From Bradyrhizobium barranii subsp. apii (GTDB lineage Bacteria; Pseudomonadota; Alphaproteobacteria; Rhizobiales; Xanthobacteraceae): a DNA stretch of 64,000 bases. Under the pieces are notes generated by a model. That model was not told the DNA's origin, did no database searches, and worked only from the letters and a program-made list of their open reading frames with translations. The translations under genes were made by a program, and so were the position numbers. Shown here piece by piece: positions 23,691 to 32,780 of this stretch; within the stretch, counting starts at the first letter, position 1, and the number at the start of each line of letters is the position of its first letter. The DNA lies in assembly GCF_011516635.5 (NCBI RefSeq), contig NZ_CP096255.1, forward strand, positions 7,314,501 to 7,378,500. The letters run 5' to 3'.

Positions 23691-24664
23691 GCGCCAAAGA
23701 ATTTTCTTATAATGGCCCCGGCCATGCGGCGGCCCAGCTCCGGCATCTGACGATCCGGCAGCTCCGCTCGCTTGCGGCGCTCTCAGCGAAGGGCAGCGTC
23801 ACCGCGGCCTCGAGCCAGCTCGGCCTGACCCAGCCTGCCGTCACCCAGCAGCTCCGGCAGCTTCAGGACCTCGCCGGCCTGCCGCTGGTGCAGAGGACCG
23901 GCGACGGCATGCTGCTGACGGAGGCTGGCAAGGAGGTGCTGGCGCTCGCCGAACGCGTCGAGGCCGCGATCATGGACTGCCAGGGCGCGCTCGATCTGCT
24001 CGCTGGACGGACCGGCGGCACGGTGCATCTCGGCGCGGTCTCGACCGCGAAATACTTCGTGCCGCATGCGATCGCGGCGTTCTCGAAGCGGCATCCGAAG
24101 ATCGAGATCAAGCTCACGATCGGCAATCGCGAGGAGATCCGCGAGGCCATGCACGGCTACGATCTCGATTTCGCCGTGATGGGTCGGCCACCGGCCGACG
24201 TCAGCGTCGACGTGCGTCAGCTCGGGCGCAATCCGCACATCATCGTCGCGCGCAAGGGGCACTGGCTGGGGAAGGATTCCGGCCTCAACCTGACCGACCT
24301 CGTGCACGAGACCTTCCTCACCCGCGAGCCGGGGTCAGGGACGCGCACGCTGATGGAAGGCATGTTCCAGAGATCGGATCTCGAGCCGATCATCGGCATG
24401 GAGATGAGCAGCAACGAGACCATCAAGCAGGCCGTCATCGCCGGGCTCGGCATCGCCTTCATCTCGGCCCACACGGTGGCGCATGAGCTCGCCGAAGGTC
24501 GTCTCATCGTGCTCGATGTCGCGGGCCTTCCGATCGTCCGGCAATGGTACGTGATCCGCCGCAGCGACAAGGTGCTGCTGCCACCGGCGCAGGCGATGTT
24601 CGATTTCCTGGGCTCCGAGGGCTCGAACTATTTGCCCGACCTGCCCGAGTTCGGCGGGCAATAG
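23687..24664 (+). CDS. cbbR: CbbR, LysR-type activator of the cbb operon
   Basis: A 325-residue LysR regulator. The N-terminal winged helix-turn-helix spans about residues 20-80 (TIRQLRSLAALSAKGSVTAA, LGLTQPAVTQQLRQLQ). The effector domain has VSTAKYFVPHAIAAF and IKQAVIAGLGIAF. CbbR senses RuBP, NADPH or other metabolites and switches on the divergently transcribed Calvin operon. The orientation and gap here are those of the classic cbbR-cbb arrangement. Confidence 0.95.
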   Translation: MSAKEFSYNGPGHAAAQLRHLTIRQLRSLAALSAKGSVTAASSQLGLTQPAVTQQLRQLQDLAGLPLVQRTGDGMLLTEAGKEVLALAERVEAAIMDCQGALDLLAGRTGGTVHLGAVSTAKYFVPHAIAAFSKRHPKIEIKLTIGNREEIREAMHGYDLDFAVMGRPPADVSVDVRQLGRNPHIIVARKGHWLGKDSGLNLTDLVHETFLTREPGSGTRTLMEGMFQRSDLEPIIGMEMSSNETIKQAVIAGLGIAFISAHTVAHELAEGRLIVLDVAGLPIVRQWYVIRRSDKVLLPPAQAMFDFLGSEGSNYLPDLPEFGGQ

Positions 24665-24675
24665 CCTGCCGATAC

Positions 24676-24768
24676 TCACCCCATCAGCTTCATCGCGATC
24701 GTCACGGCCAGAACGACGATGATCTGGAGCAGACGCTCCGTCGTGAAGATGCGGTTGAAGGTGGTCAT
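24676..24768 (-). CDS. Possible 30-residue membrane peptide
   Basis: A short minus-strand frame encodes MTTFNRIFTTERLLQIIVVL followed by AVTIAMKLMG. One hydrophobic span sits behind a basic N-terminus. It converges on the cbbR 3' end. No strong ribosome site is visible, and the only support is composition and a clean start and stop, so the call is tentative. Confidence 0.35.
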   Translation of the reverse strand: MTTFNRIFTTERLLQIIVVLAVTIAMKLMG

Positions 24769-25050
24769 CGCTTGGCCCGGCCGACGTAGGAGATCTCGAT
24801 CGGCGTGTTGCTAGCACACGCGGGCGCCGAGATAACTCCGTAGTCGCCACGGATCCTGCCGGCGCGCCGAAACATGTGATCGCCTGGAACCCGACAAGTT
24901 TCGAACGATTCAAATCATCCTGCGCGGAATGGCCGCACGGTCACTTTGTTCATGCACACAGTGACTTCGCGTGCACGGATGCTCCTTGCCCCGCATCCGG
25001 CCGTGCAATGGGGAATCCGGGCGAGTTTTGAAAGAGTCAGGGAGGGCGCG

Positions 25051-27441
25051 ATGAGCCACATCGCCGCCGCGGGAGAGCTTTTGTCTGCCGCAAGCTACAT
25101 GTCCAAGCGCAATTTTTCGGGTATCGGAGGCGTGTTGACCGCGCTGATGACGTCAGCTGCGTTCTTCGCCAGTCCGCAGGCCTTTGCGCAATCCACACCC
25201 GCGCAAAGCGTGACGATTCCATCCGTCACCGTGACCGCGCCGGAAGCACAGCGCCGTACCAATCCCGCTTCGGCCGCCCGCCGGTCGAGCAGCGGGCGGA
25301 CCCGCCGGACGCAAACGGCACGGCGGCCGGAGACGACCGCCGCGCCACAGCCCTTCATGCCATCGCAGGACGCGCGCACCGGGACGGTCGGCTACTTCGC
25401 CAACAGCACCTCCGTCGCCACCAAGTCGAACACGCCCATCGTCAACATCCCGCAATCGCTTTCCGTCATCACCCAGCAGCAGATCCGCGACCAGAATTAT
25501 CAGGGATTGACCGATGTCACGCGCTACGTCCCGAGCGTCGCCGTCCACCAGGGCGAAGGCAATCGCGACGAGCTCGTCATCCGCGGCGTCGATTCCAGCG
25601 CCAACTTCTTCGTCAACGGCTTTCGTGACGACGTGCAATATTTCCGCGACCTGTACAACGCGCAAAGCATCGAGGTGCTGAAGGGCCCGAGCGCCCTGAC
25701 CTTCGGCCGCGGCGCCGGCGGCGGCGTGCTCAACCGCCCCCTCAAGGAGGCCGATGGCACCCGCATCTACCAGGCGACGGGGCAGACGGGCTCGTGGGGC
25801 GACCGGCGCGTCACACTCGATGCAGGACAAGCCATCAATGAGAACGTCGCCGCCCGGCTGAACGTGTTCTACGAGGGCAGCGATGCGTTCCGCGACTTCA
25901 ACCATCTCGAACGCTACGGCATCAACCCGACCGTTACGCTGAAGCCCGACGACTTCACCAAGATCAAGCTGTCCTACGAATATTACCACGACGGCCGCAC
26001 CGCCGATCGCGGCAATCCCTCGCAGGGCCTTCCCGGCGGCGTCACGCGCTTCAATCCGACGACGCCGTTCGCGCCGAACGGCAATCTCCAGACGTTCTTC
26101 GGCAGCCCCAGCCTCAATACCGCGCAAGCCACGGTGCAGACCGGCATGGCGATCATCGAGCACGACTTCCAGAACGGACTGTCGGTGCGCAACGGCGCGA
26201 TGGCGGCCGACTACCAGAAGTTCTACCAGAACGTCTATCCGACCGGCGGGCCGCTCGCCGGCGCCGTCAACGCAGCCGACACCGCGGTCAACCTTGGCGC
26301 CTATCAGCACACGACCAACCGCGACAATTTCTTCAACCAGACCGACTTCACCTACAAGGGCTGGACCGGGCCGATCGCGCACACGGTGGGCTTCGGTACC
26401 GAGTTCGGCCGCCAGACCGGTGTCGACATCCGCAACACCGGCGTCTTTCCGAACGGCACCAACACCATCGTGCAGAACCCGTTCGCACCGACCTATTTCG
26501 GGCCGGTCACCTTCGTCCACCACTTCACCGGCACCAACACCGACGGCGTCACGACACCGGATTCGAACAGTAAATATGCGTTGAACGTCGAGTCCGGCTA
26601 CCTGCGCGACACCATCGAGTTCTCGCGCGCGCTCCAGCTCATCGTGGGCACGCGGTTCGACCGCTTCGAGATGTCGGCGCTGGACATGAACACCAACCTC
26701 AACCGCAATCGCACCGACAATCTGGTCTCGCCGCAAGCGGCTGTGCTCCTCAAGCCGATGGAGACGATGTCGGTCTACACCGCCTACAGCATCTCCTATT
26801 TGCCAGCCTCCGGCGACCAGTTCTCCTCGCTCAACGATGGCACGCTGATCCTGCAGCCGCAGAAGTTCGAGAACACCGAGGTCGGGATGAAGTGGAACAT
26901 CAATCCGAAGCTATTGTTCTCGACCGCGATCTACAATCTCAACCGCACCAACCAGCCGATCGCCGACGGCAACAATCCCGGCTTCTTCCTGCCCTCCGGC
27001 AGCACGCTGACGCGCGGCTTCGAGGCGAGCCTTGTCGGCTACGTCACCGACCAGTGGCAGTCCACGCTCGGTTATGCCTATACCGATGCGAAGATCACCA
27101 GCGCGACGTCGGCGACCGTGGTGCCGGGCAATCGCGTGCAGCTCGTGCCGTACAATCAGTTCGCCTGGTGGAACAAGTGCCAGTTCACGCCGATGTGGGC
27201 CGCCGCGCTCGGCATCATCTATTTCGGCGATTCCTTTGCATCGTCGGATGACACGGTGAGACTGCCGAGCTTTGTGCGCTTCGATGCCGGCGTCTACGCC
27301 ACGATCGATGCCAACTGGCGGGCGCAGCTCACGGTCGAGAACATCTTCAACCGCGGCTATTGGGCGTCCGCCGACGGCAACAACAACATCTCGCCCGGCC
27401 AGGGCCGCACCGTGAGGGTTCAGGCGAGCTACCGGTTCTGA
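25051..27441 (+). CDS. TonB-dependent siderophore receptor
   Basis: A receptor of about 796 residues starting at the ATG after CAGGGAGGGCGCG; in-frame starts at 24946 and 25099 are alternatives. A signal-like segment ends near SPQAFAQ. A Pro/Arg-rich spacer is followed by the plug domain (NIPQSLSVITQQQIRDQN, ELVIRGVDSSANFFVNGFRD, IEVLKGPSALTFGRGAGGGV) and a 22-strand barrel ending in the expected terminal Phe (VQASYRF). The plug resembles catecholate receptors such as Fiu. It should import ferric siderophores with TonB-ExbBD energy. I could not confirm an iron-response box. Confidence 0.93.
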   Translation: MSHIAAAGELLSAASYMSKRNFSGIGGVLTALMTSAAFFASPQAFAQSTPAQSVTIPSVTVTAPEAQRRTNPASAARRSSSGRTRRTQTARRPETTAAPQPFMPSQDARTGTVGYFANSTSVATKSNTPIVNIPQSLSVITQQQIRDQNYQGLTDVTRYVPSVAVHQGEGNRDELVIRGVDSSANFFVNGFRDDVQYFRDLYNAQSIEVLKGPSALTFGRGAGGGVLNRPLKEADGTRIYQATGQTGSWGDRRVTLDAGQAINENVAARLNVFYEGSDAFRDFNHLERYGINPTVTLKPDDFTKIKLSYEYYHDGRTADRGNPSQGLPGGVTRFNPTTPFAPNGNLQTFFGSPSLNTAQATVQTGMAIIEHDFQNGLSVRNGAMAADYQKFYQNVYPTGGPLAGAVNAADTAVNLGAYQHTTNRDNFFNQTDFTYKGWTGPIAHTVGFGTEFGRQTGVDIRNTGVFPNGTNTIVQNPFAPTYFGPVTFVHHFTGTNTDGVTTPDSNSKYALNVESGYLRDTIEFSRALQLIVGTRFDRFEMSALDMNTNLNRNRTDNLVSPQAAVLLKPMETMSVYTAYSISYLPASGDQFSSLNDGTLILQPQKFENTEVGMKWNINPKLLFSTAIYNLNRTNQPIADGNNPGFFLPSGSTLTRGFEASLVGYVTDQWQSTLGYAYTDAKITSATSATVVPGNRVQLVPYNQFAWWNKCQFTPMWAAALGIIYFGDSFASSDDTVRLPSFVRFDAGVYATIDANWRAQLTVENIFNRGYWASADGNNNISPGQGRTVRVQASYRF

Positions 27442-27524
27442 CGGCTATGGCGCGAACGTCTGCGTCCCATCGCGTGTCGTTCGCGCCGTTCGTCATCGAT
27501 CCGAATACCTGTGATGGTTAACGA

Positions 27525-27725
27525 TCAGGCAGCGCGCTGGACGGCGGCGTAATCCGCGCGCGCGGCGAAATAGGCTTCCAGCTCCGACAGCGCCCGCGCT
27601 TCCCACTCGCTCGCCTGCTCCAGAAGCGACCAGCTCTGGCCCGGGCGGAATGCAGCGGTCTGGCGATAGAGCGATGCGATGCCGCGATAGCGGCGCACGT
27701 TCTCAAAGATGGCGTGACCGTTCAT
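27525..27725 (-). CDS. Small ENVRRYR-family hypothetical protein
   Basis: A 66-residue product starting MNGHAIFENVRRYRGIASLY after a GGGAG ribosome site. It is a paralogue of the 14219-14431 product, sharing ENVRRYR, RPGQSW and a helical C-terminal region. It converges on the siderophore receptor gene. Function is unknown. Confidence 0.65.
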   Translation of the reverse strand: MNGHAIFENVRRYRGIASLYRQTAAFRPGQSWSLLEQASEWEARALSELEAYFAARADYAAVQRAA

Positions 27726-27864
27726 GTTCAAAAACTCCCTCGTCATTCCCGGGGGAGAAATTGCGGCCAAATCTTTTTCGAAAAGTTAGCGGCGCGCACC
27801 AAGCTCGCGGATGGTTGCCGGACTGTTGCGCCGGCGCAACGCGCCGCTTCCGCGCGAAGCGCAT

Positions 27865-28284
27865 TTATTGCGAATTCGTTGCCGTGCTCTCGCCCGAGGG
27901 CTTCAGCCCGCCGCGGCTGATCATTGCCATCGTCTCGCGGCAGAGATCGGCAAGGCCGATCAAGAGCACCGCGAGCAGACAGAACAGGTTGATGGAATCC
28001 GCGCCCGCGCTGGAGAGCGGCATGAACTGGAAGAACGGCGGGATGAACGCCCACCACACCAGCGGAACGGTGAGCAGCGCGGCGAACACCGCCGCCGGCG
28101 CGCCCGCGACGATTCCGAGCACGAACAGGCTGGGCAGGAACGCCGCGAAATAGAGCTTTGCGCCGAGCGCGACGCAGACGCCTTGAAGCGCGGCCGACAC
28201 GGCGACGACGACAAATCCGAGCAGAAACGCCTGCCACGACCATGGCCGTACCCGCGGTACGCCAACCAGTCCCGCACGCCTCAT
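27865..28284 (-). CDS. DUF4118-like membrane protein
   Basis: A 139-residue protein with about four hydrophobic segments: FLLGFVVVAVSAALQGVCVA, AAFLPSLFVLGIVAGAPAAV, FAALLTVPLVWWAFIPPFF, and LFCLLAVLLIGLADL. The order resembles the four-span DUF4118 module found in KdpD-type sensor kinases, here with no kinase attached. Its role is not known. Confidence 0.65.
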   Translation of the reverse strand: MRRAGLVGVPRVRPWSWQAFLLGFVVVAVSAALQGVCVALGAKLYFAAFLPSLFVLGIVAGAPAAVFAALLTVPLVWWAFIPPFFQFMPLSSAGADSINLFCLLAVLLIGLADLCRETMAMISRGGLKPSGESTATNSQ

Positions 28285-28424
28285 CAGCCTCCCCCTGCCG
28301 CCCGTTAACCGGGCTCGCTTGCGACCAAAGTACTACAGCCGCAGGGAAACCGCGAGACGGAAATCGCACGGTGCTGGGCTGCGTATCCAGGGCTTGGTAA
28401 ACGGCCGCGGGCACGATCGTACCG

Positions 28425-29612
28425 CTATTCTGTCGCCGCATAGAGCAGGCCCGCGACGGGCAGAGCAAGGCCAATGGCCGACGCCAGCGTCCAGCCGCCT
28501 TGCGCGAAGGCCCAGGCGCCGACCGCAGAGCCGGCAGCGCCGGCGGCGAAGAACGTCGCCATATAGAGGCCGTTGAGACGGCTGCGGTGCTCATGCCCGA
28601 GCGCGAAGATGGCGCGGAAGCCCAGCACGACGTTACCCTGGACACCGGTATCGATGGCGATCGCGGCCACGACCAGGCAGGCGAGATTCAGCGTCGAGCC
28701 GGCCGCACCGACATAGGTCACCAGGAAGCCGGCGGCCGCGAGCAGCATGGCGACCAGCGTCGCGATGCGGCTATGGCCGCGATCGGCGAGCCGTCCCGCG
28801 ATTGGCGCGGCGAACACGCCGGCGACACCGGCGAGCGCGAACAGCGCGATGCCGCGCTGGGAGAAGCCGAATTCGCTGGCGAGCTGGAGTGGCGCCACCG
28901 TCCAGAACAGGGTGAAGGCACCGAACAGGCTGGCCTGATAGAGCGCGCGGCGCCGGAGCAGCGGCGTGGTCCGGGCCAGGTGCGGCATCGACAGCAGCAG
29001 CGTGCCGTAATGCATGCGCGCGACCGGCTTGCGCTTCGGCAGCGTCGTCCACAGCACCGCCGCGAGCACGATCATCAGCGCGGCGGACATGAAGAACACC
29101 GCGTGCCATGACAGCGCTGCCGTGACAAAGCTCGACACCGGTCGCGCCAGCATGATGCCCAGCATCAATCCGGTCGAGACATTGCCGACGACGCGGCCGC
29201 GAATGGCTTCCGGCGCAAGGTGTGCCGCGTAGGGAATGATGATCTGCACGGCGACCGAGCCGAGGCCGATGAACAGCGCGGCGATCAGGAACGGCAGCGC
29301 GTGGGTGGCGAACGCGGCGGCCAGAAGCGCCGCGGCGCCGAGCGTGATGACGGAGCAGATCAGCGCGCGGTTCTCGACGAGGTCGCCGAGCGGCACGATG
29401 AAGAGAAGCCCCACGCCGTAGCCGATCTGCGTCATGGTGACGATCAATCCAGCCGCCGCATGCGAGAGGCCGAGCGCGGCGCTGATCGGGGCGATCAGCG
29501 GCTGGGCGTAGTAGATGTTGGCGGCGACCATGCCGCAGGCCGCGGCAAGCACGAAGGTCAGCCGTTGCGACACCGCATCCGGCCCGGGTGCGGTCTCGAT
29601 CGTGGCATTCAT
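28425..29612 (-). CDS. MFS efflux transporter
   Basis: A transporter of about 395 residues with twelve predicted membrane spans. It carries MFS features such as the loop-2 region VGLLFIVPLGDLVENRALI and the loop-8 repeat AGRLADRGHSRIATL. It resembles drug-efflux members of the MFS_1 family. It lies 57 bp downstream of a tetR gene on the same strand. A perfect 16-bp palindrome sits just before its start, so it is probably derepressed by the substrate of that TetR protein. A second start two codons earlier is possible. Confidence 0.9.
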   Translation of the reverse strand: MNATIETAPGPDAVSQRLTFVLAAACGMVAANIYYAQPLIAPISAALGLSHAAAGLIVTMTQIGYGVGLLFIVPLGDLVENRALICSVITLGAAALLAAAFATHALPFLIAALFIGLGSVAVQIIIPYAAHLAPEAIRGRVVGNVSTGLMLGIMLARPVSSFVTAALSWHAVFFMSAALMIVLAAVLWTTLPKRKPVARMHYGTLLLSMPHLARTTPLLRRRALYQASLFGAFTLFWTVAPLQLASEFGFSQRGIALFALAGVAGVFAAPIAGRLADRGHSRIATLVAMLLAAAGFLVTYVGAAGSTLNLACLVVAAIAIDTGVQGNVVLGFRAIFALGHEHRSRLNGLYMATFFAAGAAGSAVGAWAFAQGGWTLASAIGLALPVAGLLYAATE

Positions 29613-29638
29613 CGTCATTCCAACAGACTCCAGATATC

Positions 29639-29654
29639 GGGAATGATCATTCCC
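29639..29654. promoter_or_regulatory. TetR operator upstream of the MFS gene
   Basis: GGGAATGATCATTCCC is a perfect 16-bp palindrome, 26 bp before the MFS start and after the tetR stop. A near-identical copy lies ahead of tetR at 30303. Confidence 0.8.
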
Positions 29655-29669
29655 TAATAGGACACAAAT

Positions 29670-30290
29670 TCAGGCGAGCAGTTTCATCGCGACGCCGACC
29701 AGGCGCTCGCCGTCGAGCGGCAGGCGCGCCTTGCCGACAACACGCATTCCCTGCGTGATGCAGATCATCAGCCGCGCGGTGTCGTCGGTCGCAACATGGG
29801 CGGGAATCGAGCCATCGGCCTGGCCCTCGCGAATGAGGCCGGCGATGAAGGCCTCGTTGGTCTCGAGCTGGGCGTTGACGCGGGCGCGGACGTGAGGATC
29901 GAGCGCGGCGAGCTCGACCGCGCCGCCGACCACGATGCAGCCGCGACGGCCCTCGATTCCCTGGGAGTGCTCGACATAGGACAGCAACATATGGCGCAGT
30001 CGCTCGCGACCGTTGGCGCCGCGCGCGGCCGCGCTGCGGGTCTGCTCCCGGCGCACCGCGGCATAGCGCTCGAAAGCGGCCAGGAACACGGCCTGCTTGT
30101 CGCGAAACGCCTTGTAGACGCTGCCGGTGGCAAGCCGCATGGCGGCGGTCAGGTCGCCGATCGAGGTGGCATGATAGCCCCGCTCGCAAAATACGCGTAC
30201 GGCGCGGTCGAGCGCGGTGTCCATGTCGAATTCCCGGGGACGGCCGGGCGGACGGGCGGCAGGCTGGGGACGGAGCGCGCCTTTTTGCAT
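29670..30290 (-). CDS. TetR-family repressor
   Basis: A 206-residue regulator from the ATG at 30290. The N-terminal helix-turn-helix region spans about residues 17-65 (FDMDTALDRAVRVFCERGYH, TSIGDLTAAM, TGSVYKAFRDKQAVF). The C-terminal ligand domain has GIEGRRGCIVVGGAVELA, typical of the TetR_C subgroup that controls efflux or reductase genes. An operator-like palindrome lies 13 bp upstream of its start, suggesting autoregulation. The extra 24 residues of a longer frame would cover that operator and are rejected. Confidence 0.9.
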   Translation of the reverse strand: MQKGALRPQPAARPPGRPREFDMDTALDRAVRVFCERGYHATSIGDLTAAMRLATGSVYKAFRDKQAVFLAAFERYAAVRREQTRSAAARGANGRERLRHMLLSYVEHSQGIEGRRGCIVVGGAVELAALDPHVRARVNAQLETNEAFIAGLIREGQADGSIPAHVATDDTARLMICITQGMRVVGKARLPLDGERLVGVAMKLLA

Positions 30291-30302
30291 TGCGGGATAA
30301 TA

Positions 30303-30318
30303 GGGAATGATTGTTCCC
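30303..30318. promoter_or_regulatory. TetR operator upstream of the tetR gene
   Basis: GGGAATGATTGTTCCC matches the MFS-gene palindrome in 14 of 16 positions and keeps the dyad. It sits where it would block tetR transcription. Confidence 0.75.
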
Positions 30319-30374
30319 GAATCAAGGCACGGAGTTGTGAATGGGGGATGGATGGAAGGCACGCTCTCTCCGCA

Positions 30375-30486
30375 TCGTCATTGCGAGCGTAGCGACTTGT
30401 CCGCCGAAGCTTCAGCGAAGGCGGAAGCAATCCAGAATCCCTCCGCGGAAAGGCTCTGGATTGCTTCGCTGCGCTCGCAATGACGG
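30375..30486. repeat. Palindromic dispersed repeat
   Basis: CGTCATTGCGAGCG on the left pairs with CGCTCGCAATGACG on the right. Inside this, AGCAATCCAGA pairs with TCTGGATTGCT around a small GC-rich hairpin. The whole is a long imperfect stem-loop of a type widespread between genes in Bradyrhizobium. Confidence 0.75.
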
Positions 30487-30519
30487 AGTGTGAGGCATCG
30501 GCGTCGTCTTCCAAATACC

Positions 30520-30690
30520 ACTGTCATTCCCCGCGACCCGGCTACGCCAAGGCTTCGCCGGGGCTGAGGTCCAGGGCCGCCGAAGCTTTAGCGTAGGCGG
30601 CAAGCAGGGAAGTACGCCGCGGCCTCTCGGCTCAATCACAGCCGTCTCTGGAATACTGGATCGCCCGGTCAAGCCGGGCGACGACAGCAA
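30520..30690. repeat. Second dispersed repeat, degenerate
   Basis: CTGTCATTCCCCGCGACCCG and ACTGGATCGCCCGGTCAAGC with CGGGCGACGACAG are familiar words of another intergenic repeat family in this genus. GCCCGG/CCGGGC forms a short hairpin. The copy is partial, and its limits are approximate. Confidence 0.5.
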
Positions 30691-30776
30691 GTGCCTTGTC
30701 GCAGACACGCCTTCGCCTTCTCGCGGCGCATCTCGCCCGAGCTTTGCTTTGACGTTCCACCCTCGAAGCCAAGAGG

Positions 30777-30890
30777 GCGCAGGGAAGGCCGGGTGCTGAC
30801 CTCGCACCCGCGGTCCGCTGCGCGAAAGGTAGCGCAAGGAAACCGCACAGCAGCATACAGGTGGCGCCAATCACTTGGCCTTCCCTGCGC
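30777..30890. repeat. 14-bp perfect inverted repeat framing a conserved-looking segment
   Basis: GCGCAGGGAAGGCC at 30777-30790 and GGCCTTCCCTGCGC at 30877-30890 could close an RNA or DNA stem around 86 bases rich in further short hairpins. Open frames here on both strands look spurious. No protein gene is supported between the tetR gene and the integrase. Confidence 0.6.
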
Positions 30891-31242
30891 GGTGGTCGGA
30901 CGGCTTATGCCGTGCTCTCCCGGGAGCCGAATTCCTTCTGGCCTCCCTCACGCTTGCGAAAGTCACCGACAGCGCGCCGGTTGACGCGACTGCCGCATTC
31001 GCAAAGCACTTGACCGTAGCAACGACGGCCAGGACCACACGTCTATACTTTGGCATTCGGTGAAACACGCCGAAACTAACAAAACCCTTTAAAATTAGGC
31101 TTTTTCAACTAGCCTGATGCGGGCTGTTTCAGCGGGCTTCACCAAAATAAGGGCCCGGCCCTAAGCCTTTCAGCGTCCGCACGACAAACTGAAAGCCCCA
31201 AAGCCGAGCCCTTTGGTCTCAAGCCTTAGGAGCCGAAACCAC

Positions 31243-32649
31243 ATGGATAGTAGCATTGCCCCCTCCCCCGCCGGCAAGCGGGGCCGCAACAGCAGCGTCA
31301 TTCTGACCGACCGCATGTGCGAGAAACGCGTTGCCAAACGGACCAAGCTCTACGACCGTAAGTGCCCTGGTCTGTACGTAAGCATCACCACGACCGGGGT
31401 GGCAACCTTCTCGTTCAAGTTCACCGACCGGGAGACCGGCAAGCAACGCACCGGCTGGCTTGGCGTCTACAATGCTGAGACCTTCACGGTCGAGGACACC
31501 CGTAGCAAGGTCTACGGCCTCAGGGCCAGGGGTGGCGAGGCGCTTGCCGAGACCTTCCGCGACCAGAAAGCTGCGAAGGCGAAGCGCGGCAAGACCGTCG
31601 CCGAGATCATCGACGAGCGCATCGCGTGGATGAAGACGTTGGTCAAGAAGCCCGATGGCGAGATGCGCCCCCGGCTCGAAAGCTGGCAAAACACCGCGAG
31701 CCACCTCGACCGCCTCATCCGCCCACGCCTCGGCAAGAAGCTGGCCATGGAGGTCACCAAGCACGACATCGCCACACTCTCGAACGACATCGTCGCAGGC
31801 AAGTTCGGCAAGCCCTCGGTCAGCAACGCGCGCCATATGCGCAAGGCGGCCTCGGGCCTGTTCACCTGGGCGGCGGAGGCAGGCCGCGACTATGTGACCG
31901 CCAGCCCCTGCGTCAACCTGCCAAAACTCGATCCCGAACATCCCCGCACCCGGGTCCTCTCCGAAGACGAGATCAAGACGTTCTGGCACGGACTGGACCG
32001 CAACGACCTTCCCTACGACCGCCGGACCCGGCTCGCACTCAAGTTCGAACTGGTCACCATGCTGCGCTCGCGGGAACTGCTCGGCGCGCATCGGGATGAG
32101 CTGTTTGACCTCGACGGCGAGCATCCGCGCTTCGACGTGCCGCTCAAGCGGGTCAAGAAGCGGCGGGTGATCCAGCAGCCGTTATCCGATCTGGCGGTCG
32201 AGATCATCAAGGAGGCGCTCGCCTCGGATGGTCAGCAGTTTGTCTTCGAGAGTCCCATGTACAAGGGCCAGCCGATCCACCGGAAAGCGATGGCCGACGC
32301 CCTGCGCGGCACCAAGCACGAGACGAACAAGGACAAAACCAAAACCGCTGGCCTCTGCGAGCTGCTCGGTCTCAAGCCGTTCACGCCCCATGACCTGCGC
32401 CGGACGGCAGCGACCCTGGCCGGCGACCTCGGCTTCGACGACGCATGGATTGCGAAGTGCCTCGACCACGCCGCGAGCAAGAAGGCCGAGCAGATCGTGC
32501 CGACGGTCACCGGCAAAGTGTACAATCACTCCAAGCGGATGAAGGAAAAGCGCGCGGTGCTGGACGGCGTCGCGGCCGAGCTGCGGCGGATCGTCGGCGG
32601 GCGGACATCGAGAAAGGACGCCAATATCGGGCTTCACGTTGCGGCCTGA
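31243..32649 (+). CDS. Tyrosine recombinase (phage/island integrase)
   Basis: A 468-residue P4-like integrase starting at the ATG after CTTAGGAGCCGAAACCAC. The N-terminal half holds a DNA-binding region (KLYDRKCPGLYVSITTTGV) and a core-binding domain. The catalytic half shows the first Arg in MLRSRELLGAH, the HxxR box PHDLRRTAATLAG, the second His in CLDHAASK and the nucleophile Tyr in GKVYNHS. It lies at the edge of the accessory region, but I found no neighbouring tRNA gene or attachment repeat. Confidence 0.88.
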   Translation: MDSSIAPSPAGKRGRNSSVILTDRMCEKRVAKRTKLYDRKCPGLYVSITTTGVATFSFKFTDRETGKQRTGWLGVYNAETFTVEDTRSKVYGLRARGGEALAETFRDQKAAKAKRGKTVAEIIDERIAWMKTLVKKPDGEMRPRLESWQNTASHLDRLIRPRLGKKLAMEVTKHDIATLSNDIVAGKFGKPSVSNARHMRKAASGLFTWAAEAGRDYVTASPCVNLPKLDPEHPRTRVLSEDEIKTFWHGLDRNDLPYDRRTRLALKFELVTMLRSRELLGAHRDELFDLDGEHPRFDVPLKRVKKRRVIQQPLSDLAVEIIKEALASDGQQFVFESPMYKGQPIHRKAMADALRGTKHETNKDKTKTAGLCELLGLKPFTPHDLRRTAATLAGDLGFDDAWIAKCLDHAASKKAEQIVPTVTGKVYNHSKRMKEKRAVLDGVAAELRRIVGGRTSRKDANIGLHVAA

Positions 32650-32780
32650 TCTATCGCCCCGCCTGAGCTTCGATCTGGCGGGCTTCAATCAGTAGTTCTG
32701 CGGGAGTGCGTTCAAGCAGCATTCATCACAGTCCATCTAAGTCCCGCGCCGGGAGCGGCGCGGCTGATGATGGAACCTCC

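Noticed and set aside
24544..24789. 81-codon plus-strand frame across the cbbR 3' end
   Set aside because: It overlaps cbbR out of frame and has no motif.
30691..31068. Protein-coding frames of 62-97 codons upstream of the integrase
   Set aside because: They lie in structured repeat DNA, exist on both strands and have no ribosome sites or motifs.
31060..31242. tRNA gene or attachment site next to the integrase
   Set aside because: No cloverleaf or CCA end could be drawn, and I found no matching direct repeat at the far side.
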